Assembly: GCF_024679095.1 (NCBI RefSeq) | Contig: NW_026111761.1 | Location: forward strand, 291,061 to 355,060 | Direction of reading: 5' to 3' | Length of the DNA: 64,000 bases | Origin: Eriocheir sinensis | Taxonomy: Eukaryota; Arthropoda; Malacostraca; Decapoda; Varunidae | Shown here: positions 37,520-49,629 of the stretch, piece after piece | Position numbering within the stretch: the stretch's first letter is position 1 | Layout: every line of letters starts with the position of its first letter | Made by a program: the position numbers and the translations under genes | Notes under the pieces: model-generated | The model's database searches: none | What the model saw: only the letters and a program-made list of their open reading frames with translations | Told to the model about the DNA's origin: nothing

Positions 37520-38460
37520 TATACTACCCAACCTAACCTTACATAACCTTCTAACGGGGGCTTCACCCCTCTCGACCCCCCCCTCTTCTATGGACAATGA
37601 GTGAAATTGCGAGGTTTCCGTATGTGGCAAAAAATCCCTCAAATATATTTAAACTACTCAAACCTAACCTTACATAACCTTCCAACGGGGGGCTTCACCC
37701 CTCTCGACCCCCCCTCTGCTATAAACACTGAGTGAAGTAACAAGGTTTCTGAACGTGGCAAAAAAATCCCTCTAATAAATTCAAACGGTAAATCTTGGGA
37801 ATAGCGGCTCCTAGCGGGTGCGCTTTTAGGGCACGGTGTGGTGGTAATTACAACATTTCCAGCACGTACAACTGGTTTTGACAAGCGGACAGGTGGCTTG
37901 TTTATGTCACAAGGGTGTATATTTCCACGAGGGCTCTTCCCTTTCTTCACCCTGGAGCTCGCAGTCTCATCGCCCATCGACTTGGAAGAAATTGTGAGGC
38001 CGGCGTGGAAATATACACCCTTGTGACATAAACACGCCTGTCCGCTTGTCAAAACCCCGTCGTACCTGCTGGAAATGTTGTAATTACCACCACACCGTGC
38101 CCTAAACGCACACCACCCACTAGGAGCCGCTATTCCCAAGATTTACCATTCAAACTACTCCAACCTAACTTTACATGACCTTCTAACTGGGGGGCTTCAC
38201 CCCTCTCAGCCGCCTCTCTGCAATAAAGACTGAGTGAAAGTGCGAGATTTCCGTACGTGGCAAAAAATTCCTCAAATATCTCTAAACTACTCCACCCTAA
38301 CTTTACCTAATCTTATAATGGGGGGGCTTCACCCCTCTCCACACCCCCTTTTCTATGGACACTGAGTGAAATTGCGATGTGTCCATATGTGGCAAAGAAT
38401 CCCTCAAATAGATTTAAACTACTCAAACCTAACTTTATGTAACCTTGCAATGGGGCCTGC
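37520..38460. repeat. ~130-bp satellite block, interrupted by a MITE
   Basis: Units start at about 37590, 37720, 38225 and 38355, with 'actgagtgaaattgcg', 'gtggcaaaaaatccctcaaa', 'actactccaacctaacctta' and 'ggggcttcacccctctcgac'. A degraded copy is at 38770-38825. The MITE at 37787-38147 splits one unit. Confidence 0.88.
37787..38147. mobile_element. Palindromic MITE with 8-bp target duplication
   Basis: The 361-bp insert starts GGTAAATCTTGGGAATAGC and ends with the reverse complement. Imperfect arms extend about 150 bp each and include 'ggtggtaattacaacatttc' and 'gtcacaagggtgtatatttc'. ATTCAAAC at 37779-37786 is repeated at 38148-38155, and the satellite unit is restored when the insert is removed. 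An 8-bp duplication fits hAT, P or Merlin elements; GG termini would suit Merlin. No coding capacity. Confidence 0.88.
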
Positions 38461-38825
38461 AGGGGTCTGGGGTAAATTACCCCAAAGTGGGGTAATTTGG
38501 TCTTTTTTTGTGGGGCAATCAGCAGACAAAGGTGGCCCCCCAAAAATTTCTAAGTATAATTCTAGCCATTGCATTAGGCTTTAGACGAGGGCCGCTGAAT
38601 CCGTCCTTTTAGTCAACAGTTCCCTGCATAGTATACCACATACAAATATATCAACACATTTTTTTTAAGTATGGGCTACAAAGCAGTTATGTAAGCCTAA
38701 GCAAAATGGGGTAAAGGAGGTGTGGAGAGCATGCAGGGTAATGAGATAACAATGGTTGGGGGCTTCACTCCCTCTTCTATGGAGACTGAGTGATATTGCG
38801 TGGTTTCCATACGTGGCAAACAATG
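38460..38825. other. No gene seen
   Basis: Mixed sequence between satellite and minisatellite. A short 'ggggtaaattaccccaaagt ggggtaattt' hairpin-like phrase is at about 38470-38500. A degraded satellite unit lies at its right end. Confidence 0.5.
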
Positions 38826-38827
38826 GC

Positions 38828-39058
38828 TGAATGTAAGGAATTTTCCTACATCTAGGTAAATGTAAAGAATTTCCCTACATCTAGGTAAATGTAAAGAATT
38901 TCCCTACATCTAGGTAAATGTAAAGAATTTCCCTACATCTAGGTAAATGTAAAGAATTTCCCTACATCTAGGTAAATGTAAAGAATTTCCCTACATCTAG
39001 GTAAATGTAAAGAATTTCCCTACATCTAGGTAAATGTAAAGAATTTCCCTACATCTAG
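38828..39058. repeat. 29-bp minisatellite, eight copies
   Basis: The unit is 'aaatgtaaagaatttcccta' plus 'catctaggt', nearly identical across copies. Confidence 0.95.
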
Positions 39059-39151
39059 GGTATTTTTCAACCCACATAACTGAAAAACTGTGTGTTTGAA
39101 ATGCATTTCCTGTTTGCCGCTGTATTCCCCGCACTCCCAAAGGCCGTGAGA

Positions 39152-39272
<121 letters not shown>

Positions 39273-39308
39273 GGAATGTAAGGTAAGTAAGTGAAGCGAG
39301 AGAGAGAG

Positions 39309-41165
39309 GGGGCCCACCCTGCCACACACCCATGGTTGGAATTCACCCCCCATGCCCACCCTGCCACACACCCATGGTTGGAATTCACCCCCCATGCCCA
39401 CCCTGCCACACACCCATGGTTGGAATTCACCCCCCATGCCCACCCTGCCACACACCCATGGTTGCAATTCACCCCCCATGCCCACCCTGCCACACGCCCA
39501 TGGTTGGAATTCACCCCCCATGCCCACCCTGCCACACGCCCATGGTTGGAATTCACCCCCCATGCCCACCCCGCCACACACCCATGGTTGAATTCACCCC
39601 CCAGGCCCACCCCGCCACACTCCCATGGTTGGAATTCACCCCCCATGCTCACCCTGCCACACGCCCATGGTTGGAATTCACCCCCCATGCCCACCCTGCC
39701 ACACTCCCATGTTTTGAATTCACCCCCATGCCCACCTGCCACACACCCATGGTTGGAATTCACCCCATGCCCACCCCTGCCACACACTCATGGTTGAATT
39801 CACCCCCATGCCCACCCTGCCACACCCCCATGATTGGAATTCACCCCATGCCCACCCCTGCCACACACCCATGGTTTGAATTCACCCCCATGCCCACCCT
39901 GCCACACACCCATGGTTTGAATTCACCCCCCATGCCCACCCTGCCACACACCCATGGTTGGAATTCACCCCCCATGCCCACCCTGCCACACACCCATGGT
40001 TGGAATTCACCCCCCATGTCCACCCCGCCACACACTCATGGTTTGAATTCACCCCCCATGCCCACCCGGCCACACCCCCATGGTTTGAATTCACCCCATG
40101 CCCACCCCACACACCCATGGTTGGAATTCACCCCCCATGCCCACCCCGCCACACGCCCATGGTTGGAATTCACCCCCCATGCCCACCCTGCCACACGCCC
40201 ATGGTTGGAATTCACCCTCATGCCCACCTGCCACACACCCATGGTTGGAATTCACCCCCCATGCCCACCCTGCCACACGCCCATGGTTGGAATTCACCCC
40301 ATGCCCACCCTGCCAGACGCCCATGGTTTGAATTCACCCCCCATGCCCACCCTGCCAGACGCCCATGGTTGGAATTCACCCCTCATGCCCACCCCGCCAC
40401 ACACCCATGGTTGGAATTCACCCCCCATGCCCACCCGGCCACACGCCCATGGTTGGAATTCACCCCCCATGCCCACCCCGCCACACGCCCATGGTTGGAA
40501 TTCAACCCCCATGCCCATCCCGCCACACACCCATGGTTGGAATTCACCCCCCATGCCCACCCTGCCACACACCCATGGTTGGAATTCACCCCCCATGCCC
40601 ACCCCCCCACACCCCCATGGTTGGAATTCACCCCCCATGCCCACCCCACCACACACCCATGGTTGGAATTCACCCCCCATGCCCACCCTGCCACACACCC
40701 ATGGTTGGAATTCACCCCCCATGCCCACCCCACCACACACCCATGGTTGGAATTCACCCCACATGCCCACCCCGCCACACACCCATGGTTGGAATTCACC
40801 CCCCATGCCCACCCTGCCACACGCCCATGGTTGGAATTCACCCCCCATGCCCACCCCGCCACACGCCCATGGTTGGAATTCACCCCCCATGCCCACCCCG
40901 CCACACGCCCATGGTTGGAATTCACCCCCCATGCTCACCCTGCCACACACTCATGGTTGGAATTCACCCCCCATGCCCACCCCGCCACACGCCCATGGTT
41001 GGAATTCACTCCCCATGCCCACCCCTGCCCACTCTGCCACACGCCCATGGTTGGAATTCACCCCATGCCCACCCTGCCTACCCCGCCACACGCCCATGTT
41101 TGGAATTCACCCCCCATGCCCACCCTGCCACACGCCCATGGTTGGAGTTCACCCCCCACGCCCAC
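39309..41165. repeat. 42-bp GC-rich minisatellite, about 44 copies
   Basis: The unit is 'cccatggttggaattcaccc' + 'cccatgcccaccctgccaca' + 'cg', with CCC-run and cacac/cacgc/cactc variants. Because 42 is divisible by three, frames stay open for up to 617 codons (HAHPATHPWLEFTP on plus, GVNSNHGCVAGWAW on minus). There is no start context, domain or codon bias to suggest a gene. A few units differ by 1-2 bases, shifting between frames, which argues against selection on a protein. Confidence 0.95.
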
Positions 41166-41824
41166 AGCTTTCCCCCCACCGATAAAACATCCTTAACAGA
41201 CAAAATAAACACGCCTTAAAACACGGCCGCCAGGATTAGAAGGGGGATGTCAGCCACACAGGCCTATAAAACAGCCTATATCTCCGCCCAGGCTTACCCC
41301 CGTGGCACTCCAGGCGGAAAGCAGAACGGTGAAGAGTGCCAAGTGCCAGGCAGACAGTAACAGCCTCCTTCACCATGAATAAACCGAGGAAATCACTTTA
41401 TAAATCTCCGCTTCGTTTTGAACCGTCTGACAGTCCGCCATCTTGAAGGACTACTTGTTTTAATGGTACCGATAACAGATTATTGGTACTTGTTTTGGTA
41501 TCGGACCTGCTGGTGTTTTGATACCGGTATTGAATTGTTGGTTCTAGTTTGGGAACCGTTAATAGAAACCAGTATTGGCGTATTGGTTCTGGTTTGGGTA
41601 CCGGTACGCTATTATCGGTACCATGTAAAGGAGATAGCAGGCCCACTCAGAATAGGTACCAGTTCCGTAGTCATTGGTGCCGATAATATTGGTACCTACC
41701 ACTACTACCACTATTACTACTACTGCTACAAGTATAAGTATATGATGAAAATAGCAACATTAATGATAATAGTAATAATAATAATAATAATAATATAGGC
41801 CTAATATATTAGTGAAGTTTATAT

Positions 41825-41830
<6 letters not shown>
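41166..41830. other. GGTACC-rich imperfect repeats, no gene
   Basis: 41440-41700 has many variants of 'ggtaccgataacagattatt' and 'ttggtatcggacc', a self-complementary GGTACC/ACCGGT-rich block similar in style to 3488-3575. An ATA-type trinucleotide tract follows near 41768-41800. Possibly a decayed hAT-type terminal region. Confidence 0.5.

Positions 41831-41891
<61 letters not shown>
41829..41891. repeat. (TG)n microsatellite at a LINE 3' end
   Basis: About 63 bases of TG lie just beyond the 3' end of the minus-strand CR1-like LINE. Confidence 0.94.
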
Positions 41892-41892
<1 letters not shown>

Positions 41893-43166
41893 AGAGATTT
41901 GCATAGATTTACATTGAAAATCAGACCACACAGACCCCATGGTCCAGACTAGGTGGTCTGTCCTTAAACCTAAGTGAATCTACACTAATCAGATGGCTCC
42001 AAAACGTTGCTTTTCTACTCTAGTTAATATTAAGTTGAAGGAAGTGACGGTCGAGCTTGTTTTTAAAGGAGTCAATCGTGTTACACTGGACCACTGATGG
42101 TGGGAGCTTATTCCATTCTCGCACTACAACGTTGGTGAAGAAAAATTTGGTGCAGTCTGAATATACTTGTCTACATTTGAGTTTTATGCCATTGTTCGTC
42201 GTTCGCAAAGTGTCATCGATCATAAACAATGTTGATCTGTCTACATTCGTGAAACCATTAAGTATTTTAAGACATTCGATCAGTTTTCCTCGGAGGCGAC
42301 GTTTCTCAAGAGAGAACATGTTAAGGGTGGAAAGCCTTTCTTCGTAGGATTTCTTGTGCAAGGAAGGGATCATTTTTGTTGCCCGACGCTGAACACCTTC
42401 TAATTTAGCAATGTCCTTTGCATGGTGGGGAGACCAAAACTGTACCGCATATTCCAAGTGGGGTCTGACTAAACTATTGTAGCGCGGAAGTAATACATCT
42501 TTATTCTTGAATAAAAAGTTTCTTTTAATGAAGCCCAACATTCTGTTCGCTTTATTTGCTGCATCGATGAATTGATGTGAGAATTTGAGGTTTGACGCGA
42601 TTTTGACCCCCAGGTCCTTAACGCATTGAACGTTTGTGAGTTTAACGCCGCGCATTTCGTATTCGAACTTCTTATTTTTTGTTCCAACTTGAAGGACCTG
42701 GCACTTGTCTACGTTAAAGGACATCTCCCATCTATCCGACCAAGCTGAAATTTTGTGCAAATCCTCTTGGAGGCTTTGCCTGTCTTCGTCAGTGAGAGTC
42801 GAGTTACCAATCTTTGAGTCATCTGCAAATTTACTAATGCGATTATTGAGTCCAACATCGACGTCGTTGATGTAAATAATGAAGAGCACTGGGCCAAGAA
42901 CCGAGCCCTGAGAGACGCCACTAGTGACCGGCGCCCACTCTGAGTTAAATCCGTCAATCACTACTCTTTGTTGTCTGTTGCTCAACCAGTTCGCGATCCA
43001 TTGGTTTACTTGACCATCAATACCTATTTGCTTTAATTTATAAAGTAATTTATGATGTGGGACTTTTTCAAACGCTTTCTGGAAATCAAGATAGACTACG
43101 TCCAGTGATTTGGTTACGTCATAAACTGAGAAGAGGTCGTTACAAAAGGTCAATAGGTCTGATAGG
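41892..43166 (-). mobile_element. CR1-like LINE, 5'-truncated, RT frame intact
   Basis: On the minus strand a 377-codon frame (42020-43153) is open to its natural stop. It reads VYLDFQKAFEKVPHHKLLYK, TSGVSQGSVLGPVLF (VPQ changed to VSQ), the catalytic FADDSKIG, then the thumb and C-terminal domain (RPHLEYAVQFWSPHHAKDI, ATKMIPSLHKKSYEERL, VVREWNKLPPSVVQ) and ends DRHFLQLNIN. Endonuclease and RT fingers are absent, cut at about 43166 where purine-rich sequence begins. The ATG of the frame is internal to the RT. A 3' UTR of about 130 bases follows to the TG tract. Despite the open frame it lacks the domains needed for retrotransposition. Confidence 0.9.
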
Positions 43167-43195
43167 CAGGAGAGAGGAGGACGACGAGGACAACG

Positions 43196-43356
43196 AAATC
43201 AGTGATGCATCGAAGGGAAGGGAAGGGAAGGGAATTAGAGGGAGGGTAAGGGAAGGGGAGAGAAGGGAAGGGGAGGGAAGGGAAGGGGAGGAAAGGGGGA
43301 GATAAGAGCTATGCACAGCGGAGATGGAAAAGAAGTGTGGTTGAATATGTACAAAC

Positions 43357-43428
<72 letters not shown>

Positions 43429-43613
43429 CAAAATAAATAGAGGAGGAACGAATAGAAGGCAATATGGAATAAGGCGACTTTTCTTCCTGTCTCTTCTGCT
43501 TCCCGTTTTATCTATTTCTTCCTTCGTCCCGCTTATTTCTTCCTTTTCTCCTTCCCTCAACCATTGTCTGAAGCGTCGCCTGACAAACCACCACCAAACG
43601 ATGCCGGCAACGC

Positions 43614-43663
<50 letters not shown>

Positions 43664-43686
43664 CAAACTTCTCTTCCTTATTTTCC

Positions 43687-43735
<49 letters not shown>
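43196..43735. repeat. Cluster of simple repeats
   Basis: A (GGAAG/GGGAAG)n tract at about 43196-43300, (GA)n at 43361-43422, (CT)n at 43615-43660 and (GT)n at 43689-43733. The frames across them are repeat translations. Confidence 0.92.
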
Positions 43736-43737
<2 letters not shown>

Positions 43738-43739
43738 CG

Positions 43740-44370
43740 ATCATAGCTGGTACGCTGAAGACATTATTCAGCAATCAGGTCACCCCAGTCGGTCTGCAAT
43801 GTGTTACGATGAGAACAAATGGGCGAGGTGTGTGATGGCCTTAACCCCACAAACACCAGTTCTATTCTCTCTAGCACTTCGGATACGCCCTCGTTCCTCT
43901 CCACTGCTACGATTCAGTCCACCCAAGAGTATTTTCGCGGTCAAAACTTCTAAAGAGTAATCATTATCTCTACCGAGACTTAGTCATCTTGACCTGCTAA
44001 GGCTAATAAATAATTAAAGCATTAAAACTTGTCTGGATGTTGCCGCCGTGATACAGTCCTACAACACAGCGATTTACTCGCATCATTATTAGTGAATTTC
44101 GCCTTTTCCTTCCCTCGAACATTGCCTTCCATTGGATCCAGTGCAATTATTTTACTTTGTCCTCGGCACCTCTACCAGCATCTAATAACGCAGGGAAAAT
44201 GCTTTGCATTTACATAGAGAGGATTTGTATGGTTATTATAATTGATAATAATTTACTTCCCTCTTGAGCCACTTTTGAAATAAAAACCCAAGCATGACAG
44301 TTTTAGCAAAGCTCATCATGCGTCCTGGTGAAGATGAAGATGAAGTAGAAAAAGATTATTGTTATAGCTA

Positions 44371-44411
<41 letters not shown>

Positions 44412-45020
44412 GACCCAACAGGTAATTTATCCGATAGTTACTCGACGCGATGATTGACGAACCACCACCTCGCCCATCCAGCACTTGTGCAATGACGCGC
44501 GACCTTCCCCAGCTACGTAAGCCTCTAAGTCTAAGGGTTCCCACCTTGACAGTGACGTGACGTCAGGCTGTTGTTGGTCGCTCTGCTGCCGCCTTGCTGC
44601 TAGGCTCGTTCAGGGCCGTTGTTGCTGTGGCTGGAGCCGCCGCGTGTGTGTGGCCAGGCGAGGTGCCGCTGCGAGGCCTCCCTCATCTCCCCCCCACACA
44701 CGTTCAAAGCAAAGAGCACACTCCTAGTTTGCCAAAACTTTTTTTTTCCAGATCTAGCTTCGGTAAATATTTGTTCCTAATAACACGACTACCACACCGG
44801 AGAAGCCGATCATTGCTGATGTTGACCCACACCACAGCACTCGGGTCACAAACAACTGTCACGCGATACCTGCTCACCGGAGAGGATTTTACGGGTAAAA
44901 AGTTTGACCAATGTCCCACGCACGCAGTCCGGGAAACTAAGAGAAGGAGCGCGTCCCCTCCTCGTCGACGGTCCTCTGACAACTGACGCTGAGCACGCAC
45001 CTGCGGCACCTCCGCCAGGC
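43740..45020. other. No confident gene; (AC)n at 44372-44408
   Basis: The GC-rich 44580-44990 region has a 130-codon frame starting MLLGSFRAVVAVAGAAACVW, which could be read as a signal peptide, but the rest of the frame has no motif and low-complexity Arg/Ser. I see no support for a real gene. Confidence 0.35.
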
Positions 45021-45023
45021 GCT

Positions 45024-46160
45024 GGATCCAAGAAGCGTTAGCGAGCTCGCTAACTGAGATACCGATGTGAACATTCGTTAATGGCATCCAAGAAGCTAAA
45101 CTATGACGTCACAGCGTGGTTAACTTAACGAGAGCCCCAGACCACTCGCAAACGTAACGAAATTCATCATGATAAACTTATTTGTGATTTTTTACCATTA
45201 AATATAGGTTTTAGAGTACACAGAGCAAATTCAATTACAAAATGAAGATCTGCTGTACACACTGCACACGACTTAAATATCAACACGAGCGCTGCCTCGC
45301 TGCTGCTCACCTCCACCCCGGCCCGGTAAAGAAAGTGTCACAAGAAAATCTGGCATCTCTAAGCACCATTGCCAGATTGTCGTACTCAGAGTATTGTATT
45401 TACCGGTTTCTGACCCTTAACTATTGCCCAGAAGCACTAATAATTAATCATTTTGACTATAACAATATATGAATCCAGTTATCGGGGCCCAGGAGAGAGT
45501 TTTTGTGTCGGAAATCGGCAACCATAATAGGCTGAGGACGACTTGCTGCCAAGCTATAGGCTGTTTCTTCTCCCGTTATACCCCGTAGTCATGTTTCCCC
45601 ATGATGACTGCCTCTCACTTCTCCATCTCCTCAACCAGTGTCAGCAGCTCACTCACTGAACCTCGGCCGCCGCATTTTTCTTAGTGGTTTAACCATTTTC
45701 TTGGTATAAGTAGTTTCCTGCTGTGTGTAAGGTGAGGATTATCGTACTCAGAGCATAGTATTTACCGGTTTCTAACGCCTAAGTTGCCTAACTTTCGCCA
45801 AGAAACATCAGGATCTAACTCTTTTAACGATATCTATAAATGAGTTTCGTCACTGCAACCCAGAAGACCGTTTTGAGATGGGAAGTCGGAAATACAAGCC
45901 GCTGAGTACGACAATCTAGCAACGTTGGCCGTCACAGCTGAGTGAGGCAGCCGTATGATTGGCTGAAACTTTTTCAAAGAACTGCTTTGATTGGCTGTCG
46001 AGTCTGATGACATCATCGTGGCGCTTACCCAATCAGTTGGCTTTCTGCAGTAGCGAGGCCTGAGCGATATCGTTAAGTCTCCTATTTGGATCTGAATTTA
46101 GCGATGTCGTCCGGGCAAACGCTCGGTAACAATACTGATGTCTATAAGAAGCCTTGGATC
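45024..46160 (+). repeat. Left arm of the long inverted repeat
   Basis: It includes two copies of the GCCAGATTGTCGTAC-type MITE terminus (about 45371 and 45740-45920) shared with 5866-6042. At about 45725 ('gtgtgtaaggtgaggattat') it keeps the uninterrupted site that carries a SINE in the right arm. Confidence 0.85.
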
Positions 46161-46528
46161 CTGCGCCTGGCCTCCAGCAGTACGTCGCGCGCCTGGCAGC
46201 CCCGCCGACACCGATGCTAAACTCCGATAACAGACTGAACCCTTCCCTGCTTGAGGCTCACCCAACATTAATTGCCTCCCCACAATGGGGGAGAGGCTAG
46301 TGAATCACTGATAATGGGCAGAAAGTTGGGAAAGGAAACCAATCTATCAAATGGGAACTCGCCCACCTCTTCCGGTAATGGTGCCGCGCAGGGTCGGATC
46401 CAGAAAATCGATTTGGAGGGGGCCCGATGGTAAAACTTCATAAGTTAGCGACAGCCTCAAAACAGTGAAGACCAATGAATAGTGATGGCGGGTCTTTGCT
46501 TAAAGTCCGCAGCTCCCGAGCAATCAAC

Positions 46529-47047
<519 letters not shown>

Positions 47048-47190
47048 CATAGCTGAATATAAAAAGGAATTCTTATAGGGCTTCTTTTACATGGGATTGA
47101 GGTAACACATTTGCAAAGATTGGCTGATCTAAAGAAATATATTTACAAATTCCCAAGTATTCAACAAGTGCCTCACTAAGTAAAGAGTAG

Positions 47191-48815
47191 TCAGCGCTTT
47201 TTTTCGCTGAATTTGCTTATTACTCTCTCGACTGAAATGGGGATATCATAGTGGACACAGAGGAGGGCAAGTCCGTTCAGGCGCTCTTGGCCGACGGTAC
47301 TCCTCAGATATGTTTTCAGCTTTTTCAATGCTGAGAACGACCTCTCGGCTTCCGCGTTGGAGACCGGAAGCGTCAACACAGTTTTCAAGAGAATGACGAG
47401 ATTGGGGAACATGCTGGCGCTGGCGTGTGCCTGGGCTTCTTTGATAGTTTGGAAGACCGGAACAGATAATGCCCATCGCTCCGCTTCTGCCTTCACGAGT
47501 GTCAGGGATTCGATGTCGAGCTCGTAGAACTTCACCGCTTGAAGTACAGCCGCAACAACCGTTTCGGGGCATTTGAGGAATTGCTTGAGCTGAAGTGCGG
47601 CGGGCACTGTGTCGTCGCCGAACCGACTCTTCAACTCTGCAAAGACGTGGTCCACGAACGGAATGTACACCGCCCGGCGGTAGTACTCCTCAGCATTCTC
47701 GCTATTAACATTTGATCGCTGGGTCTGTCGTCCACAGAGTCGTGGCACAGGGATGGTGTCATTCGATGACCCCACCTCGACCAAAAGCTCTTCCGCTTTC
47801 ATGAACACGTCGTGGAAATAATTCTCCGTATCTGCTCTGAACTTGGCAAAAATGGTCTCGATGTCACGAATCGTTGCATAGGCTGACACCAGGTCACCAT
47901 CATTTCTCTGAAGAGCTCGGCTCGACTCGAGAGTATGCGCCAATATAAACTCCACTACAACCAGTCCAACGAGAAAGCGGGGAACACGTATGGCAATGAG
48001 AAGGAGCCCAGTGGTGGCATTAAGTTCTTCCTCGAGAAAAGCAGCGATGACAGGCAGAAATTCAACGAAAACCAGCACTGCGTCATGCCTCTCAATCCAT
48101 CTGGTGGGGCACAGGGGAACAAGCTTTTCGCGCTTGGCCGAGGTAAGCTTGACAACCTCTGTGAAGCGGAGAGAGCACATATTCGAAGAATGAACGAAGT
48201 TGTACACCTCGGTCAGTGTTTGAAGAGCGATCTTCACTTCCTTGACGTCATACGCCTTCGTCAGTACCAGGGGCCGCTTTCACAGTCACTTTGTTTGTTT
48301 TGATCGTTACAAATGGCGGCGATCGACGCTTTAGTTTTCCACGTGTAACTGGCCTATGGGGTAGTGGCAGCTGCTGAGGAAGCGAGAGGTGTTGAGAGTG
48401 TGCCAAGGTGCGGGGCTAGGCTAACCCCGCAGCCGCCACTACCCCATCGGCTAGTTTCACGTGGAAAACTATAGCCTCGATCACCGCCACTGGTAACGAT
48501 CAAAACAAACAAAGTGACTGTGAAAGTGGCCCTAGATTCTGCCGGTGGTTAGAGCAGTGGATTGGCTTGGCCAGGGTGTACTTCTTCATGAGTACTGCGG
48601 CACACCCTTTGAATTTTCCCATCATGACAATTGCTCCATCGAAAGCAAGTCTCCTGCACTTGGTCATGTCCAATCCGAGGTCTTCAACGGTACGCAAAAG
48701 GAGCCAGGCTAAACCTTTACCGGTGAGGTCATGGGCGTGCACAAAGGCAAGGAAGTCGTCCCTTATTTTCTCTTCGAAGTGCCGAATGATGATAGTGGCC
48801 TGCACTAAAATTTAT
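47191..48815 (-). pseudogene. hAT transposase (DUF4371-like plus hATC domain), split by a MITE
   Basis: From 48805 down: HFEEKIRDDFLAFVHAHDLT, KCRRLAFDGAIVMMGKFKGC (the D-G-A/GKF motif of DUF4371-type hAT transposases) and HCSNHRQNL. A 262-bp MITE interrupts the reading. It resumes VLTKAYDVKEV and continues as a 348-codon open frame with LCPTRWIERHDAVLVFVEFL and a C-terminal dimerisation domain, TLPVSNAEAERSFSALKKLK followed by RLNGLALLCVHYDI. The 'cagg' junction near 48800 looks like a splice acceptor, so an upstream exon may exist near 49130-49240, but the N-terminal BED finger region was not found. DNA-binding and cut-and-paste activity belong to the family; this copy is disrupted. Confidence 0.87.
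48271..48532. mobile_element. Harbinger-like palindromic MITE inside the hAT transposase
   Basis: The 262-bp insert begins GGGCCGCTTTCACAGTCACT and its other end, reverse-complemented, begins GGGCCACTTTCACAGTCACT. The inverted match continues for about 45 bases (TTTGTTTGTTTTGATCGTTA) and more weakly to the centre. It is flanked by CAG / TAG, a near-perfect 3-bp duplication as in PIF/Harbinger elements. Removing it joins NHRQNL to VLTKAYD in frame. Confidence 0.88.
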
Positions 48816-49629
48816 TTTCTGCTTGCATGTGAGGATTGAGGTCACAAAGATTTTTTTCCTAGGATTTTAAATCTTCCTCTATAATATTTTAAATACTGAA
48901 AATAAATAAAGAAAATCCTGAGTTCTCCAGAAATGCAACGGAAAGGTACCAGTTTTCGTTTTGTCTCAGAAAGTGGACATTTTAGCAGATGGGGAGGGGG
49001 GGTAGGTCGTCCGACACCCCCGGCCCCTCCTCCCCCTGGGTACGGCGTACTACGGCCCTGTACGAATATATAGATTGTTAGATGAGTGCGGGCCCATATG
49101 ATCCCGCGCGGCGCCCTGGGAACGTGCCCGTTGTGTCCTGGCCCTGCAGGAGAGTGAAAAATTACATCAGACACCGAAAAATTCGAATCTTGACTGAGCA
49201 TCTCGTTCACCTCCGCATAGTAAAGCCCAAGGAACCATAGAGGAGGATTTTTTTAAAGTTTGGAGGACAGCCTCCAGAGCTATCTAACGGCGGCCGGCCT
49301 CGCTCCCCAGCTCTCTAGCTTTTTAGGAGTATCTTAAATATATTTGATGTTTTCTCAGTTCATGGGTATTTAAAGTATTTTAGTTATCCTAATATTTTTT
49401 TGGGGGGGCCCAGGCCATCTGGCTCAACACCTCCGTATCCGCGCCTGCATATGCCTACAGCCGACGACACACTCCGTATTATAGTTGCAGCACATTATAA
49501 GCGAGTCAGTTCTGTGCCCACTATCTGCATACACGCGAGATTTTCTGGGGGGGCGGAGATTTTTTTGGGGGCCCGGGCCCCCTGGGTGCCCCCCATGTAT
49601 CCGCCCCTGGGGCCGCGCACACACACGGG

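Noticed and set aside
38820..39060. Possible CRISPR array (29-bp repeats)
   Set aside because: The repeats are directly tandem with no unique spacers and no cas genes; it is a eukaryotic minisatellite.
39332..41185. 617-codon and 412-codon open frames
   Set aside because: They are translations of a 42-bp tandem repeat; frames are open on both strands and shift between units.
44594..44986. 130-codon frame with a signal-peptide-like start
   Set aside because: Beyond a hydrophobic start there is no domain, repeat or conserved motif, and the surroundings are repeat-rich.
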